From the NCBI RefSeq assembly GCF_964204645.1, contig NC_134027.1:16356485-16420484 (forward strand): DNA of 64,000 bases, in the 5' to 3' direction. Of the stretch, positions 23,129 through 33,471 are shown piece by piece. This DNA comes from Tubulanus polymorphus. Taxonomy: Eukaryota > Nemertea > Palaeonemertea > Tubulaniformes > Tubulanidae. The stretch's first letter is position 1, and every line of letters begins with the position of its first letter. The notes under the pieces were generated by a model. The model was not told where the DNA came from and made no database searches. It worked only from the letters and a program-made list of their open reading frames with translations. Both the position numbers and the translations under genes were made by a program.

Positions 23129-23599
23129 ACAAGAAACAAAAATTTTAATATGGACTTTCCTAAATTGACATGATATTGTGTGTTTAATCCAGCATCAAAA
23201 TTAAACAGTGGCATTCTAGCAGAACAAATGAAAATGAGTGAAAATTGATTTAATTCAAATGAGGGGATACAAAACTGACTTTACACCGATAACTAAATCG
23301 AAAATAAGGACGGAAAATATAAAATAAATTGCCCATGGGCAAAGTGTGGTTTACCTTGAAAGCTAGAGGTAGTTCAGAGTAAGGGCATTGCTTGAAAAAT
23401 CTTTTTAATTCATGACTTCAAAGTTCTACAAGTTTAAATATCGTAATTCATCTTTCTTAAAGGATTATTTTGTAGTCAAATAAGACTAAAGATATAAATT
23501 TGTTTAGATCCACATCCAAAATTTTGTAGGGTACAGGTAGGCGCGGCATTGAAACTATATTATATTTTCAAAGAAATATTTTTCATAATATGAAAAAAA
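23129..23599. other. Stretch without a recognised gene
   Basis: Low-complexity, A+T-rich sequence between a D tail and a P copy. Nothing is supported. Confidence 0.4.
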
Positions 23600-24274
23600 A
23601 TTCAAAATTCATATGATGTCACATATCAGAGGGTGGCTGAATGTATGGACGCGGAAGATAAAATACCGGTGCAATCAGAAATCGGCGCATTAGATCGTTT
23701 TAAATCCTGGAATTTACCACTACAATATTCAGACCTCGACCTATACCTATAGTTTGCTGCTTAGTGTTTTCAGGTCCAATTTATTACAAATTCTATGAAA
23801 CAGAAAACACAGCGCTCTTCTGTTGATGAAATGTCAAACGCGTCAGCAAGCAGCGTTACAGTACCACTATAGTAGTGTATACTGTACGAGCATGTTTGTG
23901 TGCAACAGTCTATAGCACTCTGCGGGCACGTGGAGGCCTTGTAGTGAATGTTCGCTTACACTTCAATGTCAATCAAAAAAATCACCGGGTATTAAAATGA
24001 AGCAATACCTATGGCGGATAATAATTACATTCTCACCAGCGATGAGCATTTGAAATTCGCGAGTATACGGCACCTAGTCCAATGAAACGTTCGCCATTCT
24101 ATGGCTTTCCCATAATTATTTTATTACGGTAGCGCCCGAATTCCCCGTATATCCCAAAAACAGCCAATCACATTCGCTCGTAGAGACAACGCCTCCCAAT
24201 AGAGGTCATTGCAATTTTATACGCGAGAGCTAAGAATTTTCCCGCCAAAAACAGTTTTTCGTAGAATTTTAACA
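23600..24274 (+). repeat. Repeat P, copy 2 (upstream region of a duplicated first exon)
   Basis: It matches 5510-5999 and 36481-37301. The right part (from about 24001, ACCTATGGCGGAT onward) is shared only with the 36-37 kb copy and leads straight into the exon at 24275, so it is a candidate promoter and 5' UTR. Confidence 0.85.
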
Positions 24275-24431
24275 ATGTTGACCACATCATCGACGGAGGT
24301 TCGCCATGTCTTCAATCGCATCGATTATACGTTGTTTAAGCCGAGAACCAATGAAACAAATGCTCACATAAAAAAACGTACCGCGATTTTACATGAATTG
24401 GCTCAATGCCAACTTCATATCGCTGACAAAG
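24275..24431 (+). CDS. Unidentified first coding exon, copy 1
   Basis: The frame opens at ATG 24275 and runs 52 codons plus one base to a strong donor, AAAG|GTAAAC. The product is basic and helical (for example NETNAHIKKRTAILHELAQC) with no family I recognise. The copy at 37302-37446 encodes the same peptide with few changes, ends at the same donor in the same phase, but uses an ATG nine bases further in and lacks one Leu codon. Conservation of frame, phase and donor in two copies favours real or recently real coding sequence. No second exon is found on the plus strand nearby. It is antisense within the ERC intron. It may be the first exon of a mobile-element gene or of a duplicated host gene. 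Confidence 0.5.
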
Positions 24432-27310
24432 GTAAACCAAAAACAAACACAACTGCATGATGATTCATCATGAATAAGGTAGTAGGTTTTCCCCACTGAC
24501 TCTCCACGTTCATGGTGTGACGCTGATTTTATCTATTTCATACACTGTGTACGAAATTTGTTAGCCAATTTATTTTCGTAAATTGAACAATTTTCCAAGA
24601 TTTACCAAGATTCCAAGATTTACTTCCCCCTTTCCCAATTTCACTAAACTTCTATAAAATTCACTGCTTTTCACGGCCACCCGCGACGAACCCTGGCAGT
24701 TGAATCATTTACAGTTTCTAAGATAGACTGGTTGCCTGTCCCAACCCAATATGGGATGAGACCGGTAACCAGTCCATTTCCAAGAAAACTAAGTCACACA
24801 CCAGGCGCGCTTTTGATATACATACACAGATCAATAGACTACATAGCAGCGACTCTATATGACTATGATGCGCAGGTGCATGAATATACGTAAAAAGGCT
24901 TGTGTTCTCCCGAAACGAAATGTAGTTTCAACAACAAATAAATACTTAAAATAATATATAAGCAACACATTCTGATGCAGTTCAATAGGGTTAGAGATTT
25001 TATATTAGCATTGAATGTTTTGAAAGTTCCAAAGAGAAACAAAGCCTCGTTTGGAAGTTATTTTGTACCAAAGGAAAGAAAGTTTCATATGTGATAGCAA
25101 AAATTGGACTTCGCCAAAGCAAAAGTCCATAAAAATCAATGCGGGCGAAGGTCACGACGAATTAAACACTGCTGCACTCAGTCAACGGCCTCAATTTTTC
25201 AGTCTCAACGCCCGTAGAAAAATTTTTATTATGATCACCAAAATGTTTTTCAAACATTAGGTTACCAAATGGAAATAAACAAATGCTTGCAGATATTGAC
25301 AAATCTAGTTATACGAATGGAAGAAAATCAAACTATTTTCTATGCACAATAGGACTACCAATATCCATCAGAAAAGCGCTTCAAACAACTGCCGATGATT
25401 GCTTTTTAGCCATAAAATAAAAATGACTTTAAAAATTACCGAACTTAAACTAGTTGATTATGACACCAAATGCTGGGAAAACGCATCCGAGCACCTACAA
25501 ATTGAAAATTTTTCCAGGGGAGGGCCCCCGGACCCCCATTCTCGATATGTGCTCATGCCCTTGGCGCTCGTTTTCTGAGTAGCCTACATACCGCCCCTAC
25601 AAATTTTTTTAAAACGGAGAACACTGAGTAGCCAAGTGGGTCAACGACATGATATGAGCTGACCCCTAGGTGGCGATCCTTCAAAAAATCGGTACGTTAT
25701 GAACTGATTTCAGTGAAATTTTGTGCAAGCTTCCTAGGACTACATTTAGCCAGCAAGGCATAATCCCGAAGCAGCAATATTTGTTATTATCATTATCATA
25801 TAGTGCACTTAAAAATGTATGGACTCATTACATTGTACCTGTGGCTTAAACGAAGGAATAAATACAAAATAAAAGACCAATGGTCTTGTAGCTCACCTGA
25901 CCATTAACTAATAGGCAGTTAAAGACTTGTTATATCCCATGTCTAAAATGGATAAGATGCTGGTCTTATTGCAAGGGCTGGTGGCAAGATGGGAAGAGGA
26001 AAATCGATACACACATTGCCTTTCAGGCCTTCAAAGGAGCGATCAAAATCAAACGGCAACTCATGTTTAAATAACCATATTTATTTTCAGATAATAATAT
26101 TCATATCAAAAGACAGGATAGGAGCTAGGCCTTATCATATCAGAAGTTTTGTCTTAGAATATTGGTTGAAACGTGCTTTTTGAAAAAATCTATAATTCCT
26201 GCTTCAATGAGTCGGGGTGGTGAGTCATTCTTGGGGTACCAGTATCTGTAAAACAATATGTAAAATCAATAGAAATAAAGTGAAAATAAATTGCATTGAA
26301 TTGAATTGCAATCACAGTGTAATACTACACAAGAGGATTGATATTCTGTCTGTCCGTCCCGTACTAACATCTTGCTGTAATAGACATTTTCGGGGCATTA
26401 AGGACCAATGACAATCATTATTCATAGAATATCTTACCTTCAATGAGCAGAAATACTGTGTAAATACACGTGTGAATAAACCAGGAAATGCGCGGTAGTG
26501 CGCAGTGTCTAGTGTACGGAGACGCATCGGGGTCATTCACAAATATGATCAAAGAAACCGAAACTTTGATCTGTTAAAACAAAATATCAACATTGTGACT
26601 GAAATATTATGAAATAAAATTTAACCTTGATCTCGATTGATTCGAATTTAAAATAAAATCCACCATTCGGCGAATTCTGTCCACACTTGAATTTTAAAAA
26701 TGTTCCTAATAGGCTACCATATTTCTTGGATCTATCCAAGAAACGATAGTTCATAGGTCGAGCCACGTTATTAGAGAGTCAGACCCCTGCGTTTAGACCG
26801 GCCTGGAAATAAATCTAGACGTTTTTCCAGCTAAAATTATGTGAAAATGTTTGAACAACACCCAAAACTTGTACTAGCAGTCCGGGTTTATTTCTATTTC
26901 ACAGAAACGCATGTATACAAAAAGAACGGCAATTTGCTTCGATTTTGGTATATTTTCGATTATTTCACAAAAACACGTGTTCAGAATTCTATGAAATTTT
27001 CAGATTGTAAAATAGATACTATATGACACCTCCGTTAAAGAAATCAGATCTCATGACCATCTAGATAAAAAGTGTGCCACCCGTCTTACTGTAATTTTTC
27101 GCGATAGGCAAATGCATTGGAAGCATGACATCATCAGCTAGTGATAGCAAAAGCGAACCATAGGTTCGCTAAAAATAAACCACTTCCACGCTGCAGTGGG
27201 ATATAATAGCAGGTAGAAGAGGGCATTTCAGGATTTCAGTAGCTTGGGTATAACAAGGGTTTAACAATTGAATTAATGTTGTTTACAAAATCGTGCCCAT
27301 AATCCCTTAC
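24432..27310. other. Intronic stretch without a recognised gene
   Basis: About 2.9 kb with no domain, no repeat shared with the rest of the window and only short open frames (25051-25260, 25989-26183, 26217-26411, 26841-27026). The phrases ACCAATGGTCTTGTAGCTCA (25879) and CGAACCATAGGTTCGC (27154, an imperfect palindrome) are the only features seen. Confidence 0.45.
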
Positions 27311-28024
27311 CTTGTTATCAGATTGTAATTTGCGAAGCTGGTCACTTACAAGAGCATATCTAGCACTTTCTTCTTTCCTCAGCAATCTTTCTTTTTTTAA
27401 TTCAGGACTCCAAAAAGTTTTTATGCTATTCATTGATGAACTCAACTTGTCTTTATTCAATTGAAGTTCTTGTTGTAATTTTGCACATTCATGATTCGAA
27501 ATGGCAATATCTGATTGTAAATCAAGATGATCCCTTGAGAGGGAGGTATTCAAACCATCATGATTAGACAACCATCCCCCCGAGTAATCCATAAGAGATT
27601 GACTGTGTGTTAAAGATCCAGGATCTAGAGTTTTTGCTTTTAAATATTCTCGATCTGTTGAATTTTCACATTTACCAACTGAATATTGCGTGAATCCACG
27701 AAGAACTAATTTATCTAATTGTCGATCTAAAGACCGATCACGAACTAAACTTCTGGTACGTTCTATGCTGTCTGCTGATCGGTCTCTTCTTATACTTTTC
27801 ATATTAGACATAGTACTAGACCTACAATCCGATGAGCTGTTAGGCGTAATAGAGCAAGTACTGTTGAGAGAGGCCTCTATTTGAAAAGGACTGTTAGAAC
27901 GACTTCCATGATTGCTACGAGACTGAACACTTTTACTGGTAGATAACAACTGATTAGGACTGGCACGTGCAGATATGGAATGTGATGGTAATGTTTGATT
28001 AGGTTTCATAGAACTGTGAGCCAT
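27311..28024 (-). CDS. ERC: ERC/ELKS/CAST active-zone scaffold protein, N-terminal coding exon
   Basis: This is an open minus-strand exon of 238 codons. Residues 1-190 are Ser/Arg/Asn-rich and low complexity, as in the N-terminal region of ERC proteins, with Ser-Arg-Asp-type repeats around 80-110. Residues 193-238 hold the family signature SMNSIKTFWSPELKKER followed by a charged helix. The exon ends at AAG|GTAAGG, a strong donor, in phase 0. I chose the ATG at 28024 because an in-frame stop lies 19 codons upstream and no ATG comes between. An alternative acceptor (GGTAG at about 28079) could instead make this an internal exon with its start further upstream. The next exon is at 1-167. ERC proteins organise vesicle release sites and cortical trafficking. 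The signature block makes the family call strong; the start codon is less certain. Confidence 0.88.
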
Positions 28025-28524
28025 TCCACTAATATCCTGATGCAAATTGTTTGGAAATTCCAAATAGATGGTTACAGTCTACCAAATCTGGAAAAGATAA
28101 TTTAATTATTATGAATAGGCCTACAGCTGCAATTGGTTTTTCCCCTTATTCATTCTCTAACAAAAACAGATAAAGCCTGCAATTTCATTGAATAGCCAAA
28201 TGTGGTTGTAACCATAAATTAAATACAAAATATTTTCTTTTGAGCAAATATCCCTTTCTTCATTAGTATTACCGTATTCTCACGGCACCAAAACGGATGG
28301 ACTGACGGACGACGGACGAAAAGTGAACGCAATAGCCCGCTGGGACCAAAGTCCCAAGTGGGCTAAAAACAGTATATCCAATTCAATGCTCTTCTCCATC
28401 GACAATCTCAACCAATTAGTACTGCCCCCTTCATTTATCTTTAGGCATTGGATTAGCATTATTCCAGCTATTAGAAAATTTGTGCTGAACTAGATCAAAA
28501 TTCATTATCTACAAAAGATCCTGA
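28025..28524. repeat. Upstream ERC flank with a D tail
   Basis: A 90-bp D tail (about 28283-28372, ending GGGCTAAAAAC) lies in otherwise unremarkable sequence just 5' of the ERC coding exon. The region should hold the ERC intron or 5' UTR; I see no clear promoter. Confidence 0.6.
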
Positions 28525-28680
28525 GCTGTTCGAGCGAGCCTCGAACCGGGGCCAGTAAATTACTAGCGCAGCATTATACCACTAGACCACCAAGCTTGCT
28601 GAAAACCAGTCGAATGTTTTAACTACAATGCTACATATAGCCTCACCTTACCCTAATCCTATCCCTAGGGGGTAAAACGA
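28525..28680 (-). repeat. tRNA-derived SINE-like repeat, copy 1
   Basis: On the minus strand, A-box-like GGTGGTCTAGTGGTATAATG and B-box-like GGTTCGAGGCT lie at tRNA spacing. An upstream segment (GGTAAGGTGAGGCTATATGT) is also present in the copy at 40190-40335. The anticodon arm does not pair, so this is a SINE-like derivative rather than a working tRNA gene. Confidence 0.65.
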
Positions 28681-29207
28681 ACCCTTACCTAGGATTTCAA
28701 GTGAAAATATTCCAAACACCATAGAAACAATTCAAAAGGCCTGAAAGAAGGGTTTAATATAAGATCATAGCAATTTACAGAACTAAAATCGGTCAAGCCG
28801 TTCGAAAGTTATGAAGGAATTTGTCGGCTGAAAAATGCACTTCTCAGCCATAGAGTCTTCATTAGGAAATGAAGTAAAGGTCACAAGGTTAAATGGTGAC
28901 CAAATGATCAATTTCTTAGTAAAGAAACAATTGAAAGTAGAAAAGAAACTTGTATATCTTTGGGAATTGTCATCCGATTTCAATCAAACTTTGGGAAAAT
29001 CAGAATAATAGTTTCCCTATTGATTATAAAACTTAAACCTATTATTTATTAAGCCAATTAAGGGTAATTAGCTTAATTAATTGGCTCATTGCCAGATCCA
29101 GGTATTTATCAGCTAAAAGCAGAGGATAAATGTTTATTTATTTGTGTTACAACTTTACAGGGATAAATATATCCAACCATATTTTGTTGCAGACATCGCA
29201 ACACATA
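28681..29207. other. Stretch without a recognised gene
   Basis: Nothing is supported. A TTAATTGGCTTAATTAA-type A+T-rich symmetric patch lies near 29050-29090. Confidence 0.4.
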
Positions 29208-29824
29208 ACTAGGGGTCCAGGGACACCATGCCCACTTGGGAAGTGGTTTCCAATGCTCAGTAATCTAACAATTTCAATATTCAATGCCCCCTGGTGACCA
29301 TATACAAAAACCAATGACCTTGAACCTCACCACAATCATAGAACATGTCAGCAGCTACGATTTTGTAATTGATTGTGATAACAAAATATGTCCCGTTACC
29401 AATTTAATATGGAAATACTAAGTATTCTACTGTTCAACGCCCCCTGGTGACCATATTCAAAACCTTAAAACTCACCACAATCATAGAACATGTCACAAAC
29501 TACAACTTTGCAATTGATCATGGTAACAAAATATGCCTAGGTACCAATCTAATAAGGAAATACTAAGCTATTCAACGCCCCTGGTGACCATATAGAATAA
29601 CTAATGTCCTTAAAACTCACCACAATAACAGATGATGTCATGAGCTACAACTTTGCAATTAATTTGGTCACAACATATGCTTAGGTATCAATATAATGTG
29701 GAAAAACCTTTTCCCACCAACGAATGAGTACTGATGACGCCTGCCAATTGCGCCATATTTGGCTGATCAAAAATACATGTCTCAGGTATAAAACATCCCT
29801 TTCCAAAGAATACCCATCACAAAT
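29208..29824 (+). repeat. Dispersed repeat D, left half of an interrupted copy
   Basis: It runs from ACTAGGGGTCCAGGGACACC into the D body and stops at CCCATCACAAAT (29824). The missing continuation TGCAATGAGAAATGGC is found at 36031, after the transposon. The two halves together form one D copy. Confidence 0.95.
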
Positions 29825-30189
29825 GGGGAGTCGGCATACTATTCCGCACCGCTGCGCTGCTACACAACTCGGTTATTCACCGACCGTTACGTTTTCGGCA
29901 TCGCTGCGTCGAATGTTTGAATTTATTTTGCGTTAAATCATGGATTTAACCATCGAAAAACTTAAAGAGGAGCTCAGAGCTAGAGGGGCTAAGGTGTCTG
30001 GACGGAAGAAGGAGTTAGTTGAAAGGTATTTATCGACTTTTTAAGCGATTATCGCTGACAAAATGGTTATATTTTGCGCGGTTTTTCAATTTTGAATTTT
30101 TGCGCACGCGAGGCCGACCCGGCTTTGCCCGCCAATCTAACTAATCCACATTCAGACAGCAAATTCATGTTTATTACTCTTGAGAGTGA

Positions 30190-30545
30190 GTTTCGAATGA
30201 TTGGCCTATGGAATTGAGGTATCAGATTACCGTCACCCGGCCGCATGGATCGTCAGGTCCCGCATGAAAATTTTCATTATTTCATTATTTTTCATTTTTA
30301 TGTTCTAATTTGTTTATGATCCAGAAAATGAACATAATGCTAAAAACATACATAAATCATTGACAAAATGTTTTACAAATCAATATCTAAGATGTAGATT
30401 GCCATTAGAAGTTTAGATGGCAATGTTTGTGTGTTGATATTTAGGGATAATTTTCGGAATGTGACTGCCTTGTCAGTAAGTTACGTTATTTTGACAGCTG
30501 AGCTACTACTATCGCCATCTATCGAACATAAATTTAAGCTTTATT
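30190..30545. repeat. Left internal inverted repeat of the transposon
   Basis: This segment (ATTGGCCTATGGAATTGAGG to CGCCATCTATCGA) is the inverted, diverged counterpart of 35383-35665. It lies inward of the SAP exon, while its partner lies inward of the THAP exon, so each first exon sits between an outer and an inner inverted repeat. Confidence 0.75.
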
Positions 30546-31070
30546 CAGCTTATAGAGCCAATATCATTGGACTTCAAGCTTTTTGGTTTTGCATATTTTG
30601 TGACTCAAAATAATGAATAATGAATATTGAAAAAAACCCTCATAAACTTTTGATATTTGAGGTGACGGTTAACTGATACCCTAATTCCGTAGGCCTAATT
30701 GTCAATGTGTGTTTGATAACCGCCCTTATTCGTTATTGAAAAAGGTCCCTGTTGAAAAAAAAGAAATCTAACACCGTTAGGCCTAGGCCTAAGCATAACC
30801 CTCTTAGTCTTGTCCAGGTTTGTTTAGCCTATAGGCCTACGCTGCGGCATTCGAAAATGCATGATTTCCAGAGGCAATCAGGCAGGAGGCAATCAAAACC
30901 CTGGCAAGCCAGTATATTTTAGGCCTAGCCCACTTAACTTTTGAAATAGTGAAATTCGGTTTTTTTTACACCCAGTCCGCTCCATGATGGGCTTCTTCTT
31001 TCTAATTTCCGGCCATTAAAACAAAACCTGCCAACCAGGTGGCTGAAAATTAGTTCTGTTCTTGGTTTAT

Positions 31071-31134
31071 AAAAAAGAACGACACCCGCCCGAACGGTTC
31101 TTAAGAACTGTTCGTGCGGGTGTCGTTCTTTTTT
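31071..31134. repeat. 64-bp near-perfect palindrome
   Basis: Two 32-bp arms meet without spacer at TTCTTAAGAA. The outer part AAAAAAGAACGACACCCGC pairs with GCGGGTGTCGTTCTTTTTT. I count two mismatched positions. It lies in the first intron of the YqaJ-type gene and could extrude as a cruciform. Confidence 0.92.
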
Positions 31135-33471
31135 CATTTTATTGGGGTGCGAACTAACCGGTCACGAGTTTGGTTACAAACCAAGTTGAAATGTTATCTC
31201 AAGGTCGTTGAGCAGTGACAAGCAAACAAGCGTAAACAAATTCTTATGTCTAAATAAATTCATTTGACAAAATACAGTTAATATATATGGTGTTGTGTGT
31301 GAATTAGGACACAGGTACTCAAGACCTGTCTGCCTTGGTCCTTCGTGTCAATCAACCAAGATGGTCAAGGCATGTCAATGTAACAAACTATCGGTTATAA
31401 CGAACGGTTATTTTCTGGTCCTGTGTCGTGAAGTTTGCTTTAACGAGGTTCCACTGTATCATGTTTTATGCCTTTGAGTGGGACTTCAGTTTTTAACCCC
31501 CCCCCCCCCCTCCCTTAAAATCTACCCCTGATTCATCTATGTTAAATTGGAAAATTCATCTCAAGCAGATTAGAATTTTACAAGATCAACCAAGGAACAA
31601 CCAGCAATGAACCCAAGATGGAAATTCACATGACGTTGCCATCAGCTGATAACTATAAAGACATTCACTACGAGATGTTCGCTGACCTACCCCCTATTAC
31701 TGAGTCACTGATCGCAAACTTTTTGGCTCTGTATGATAAATAATTTGATGATAAATGTAAAGAGCTCTACAGGCAAAGGTAGGTAACACACATATAACCG
31801 AATCCTTAGGTCACAATTTGTTGTTTCCCTCATGCAAATGTTTCTTTTTCTCTAAACAGGTTTGTACGTCATATACACTTGGCAAAGGCATCGGATTATG
31901 TTTTCTTGAATGCAGTCGTGTGGGCAGAGATGAAAAAGACTGTGGAATACAGGGTGGATGTCAAGGTTAGTAGAAATGTTCTATCCGTACATCCGTTGTT
32001 TATATTAAATCAAAAACATTTTTTTTGTAAATTCTCTATCTATGAAATCGACTTGTTCAATATTAAAAATCTTTGAAGGACTGTTATACTTACATAAATC
32101 CTACCTAGACATAGGATGTCTTTATTTTCGCTTCACCAAAAAAAGATGACTTGATGATTCCTTGGTCATTAACCTTAGAGAATAAGTACCGGTATTTTGT
32201 TAACTTTAAACTTTATCTTTTAATGCTTCTCATCAAGGTTGATAAAGATGGAGTCGTTGAAGAGAGCCAGTGTGAATGTGGTGCTGGACAAGGGCCAACC
32301 GCTCACTGTAAACATGTTGTAACAGTACTGTATACCATCAATTGTTTTTTGTTGGAGAAAGATATCATTTCGGAAACCACATGCACTCAGGCAAGTATTA
32401 ATATCTCTATGAAAACAGTGTGCAATGTGATTGATTTTTCTTATAAAAAGGAACTATTTTTCTTCAATCAAGAAACCTCTACGTCATTTTATTTCATCTT
32501 ACAGGTGCTGCAAACATTTCACAGAGCTAAAGCCTATAAAGGGAGTCTTATGAGAGATTCAAATATTGCTTAAATGCGTAAACAGTCCCAGATGTTGTAT
32601 GATCCAAGACCTGTAGAATATAGAAGACGTCCGAATCGTATCGATACCATCACAAATCTAGCGTTGAACTGTCAGGTTTGTTATCTCCAAAAATTAAATA
32701 CATGTAGCCTAGTTATGATTTAGGTTTATTTTTACGTATTGAGCCAATAATTGTGCAAATGAATGATTGTCTCCAAACATTTAGTTTCAGTATGACATGC
32801 CATTTCTACAGCTGTCCAACCCAGCAAATCCTTATGGAATTACTAATGATTATCAGTTTGGAAGTTCAACAGATGTAGATGAATTCTTGAAAAGGGAAAA
32901 GGTACAACTAAAACTGAAATATGACTAGAATATTAGTCTTAGATTGAGCACACAGATTTACTATTTATATTCTTTATAATTAAACTTATCAAGCCCGTTT
33001 AATTTTTAGAGCTCACCCATGGGTCTGTTACGGAAGAATATATCCGGGAGATAGAGACGAAAACAAGAGGACAGTCGAGAAATAAAGTCTGGTTTTATGA
33101 AAGCAAACGGTTAACGGCATCCTCATATGGAAGAATTTGCAACTCCCATCCTGAATTTAACAAAACTTGCTTCAGACCTGATGTGTAGCCAGGAAATAAA
33201 TTCTGCTCCCATTGTTCATGGACGGAAATATGAATCAGTGGCCAAAAAGAAATTTCGCTGAGAGTATCCAGGCATTCAGGAAGCTAAAGAGTGCGGCCTC
33301 TTTATTTAAACAACAAACAGAACAAATAATCGTCGCGGGATGGCCACAGAAAGAACCTCACTTCCCAGAACATTCGAAGTTGAAAAATCATTTAAAAGCT
33401 AATCCACAGGATTTCTTTTTAAAGAATATGATCATTTTTATACTTTATTACTTCAAACATTTTTACATGTT

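Larger units (their letters stand above)
168..27310 (-). other. 27.1-kb ERC intron filled with mobile elements
   Basis: The intron runs from donor GTAAGG (27310) to acceptor TTTGATTTCAG (168) on the minus strand. It contains nearly all repeats listed between these positions and an antisense multi-exon pseudogene. Joining the flanking exons restores a continuous ERC-like reading frame, which is the evidence that this is a single intron. Confidence 0.72.
29940..33330 (+). pseudogene. SAP-SWIM-YqaJ nuclease-type gene of the transposon (decayed)
   Basis: Exon 1 (29940-30025) encodes a SAP DNA-binding motif (MDLTIEKLKEELRARGAKVS) and ends at GAAAG|GTATTT. Later exons are about 31580-31778, 31860-31965 and 32238-32390, then 32505-32675, 32791-32901 and about 33010-33330, mostly with good GT-AG borders. 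One intron uses a GC donor (CAG|GCAAGT at 32390). The 32238 exon has a SWIM zinc-binding motif (CECGAGQGPTAHCKH). The exons from 32505 read YDPRPVEYRRRPNR and RLTASSYGRIC, then GRKYESVAKKKF. Near 33262, in another frame, comes YPGIQEAKECGLF. These are marks of YqaJ-type (lambda-exonuclease fold) proteins in animal genomes. Stops at 31741 and 32571 and a frameshift near 33187 kill it. The role in transposition is unproven; processing of DNA ends is a guess. Confidence 0.82.

Noticed and set aside
25051-25260. A 69-codon plus-strand frame
   Set aside because: No recognisable feature, and the flanking sequence is non-coding in character.
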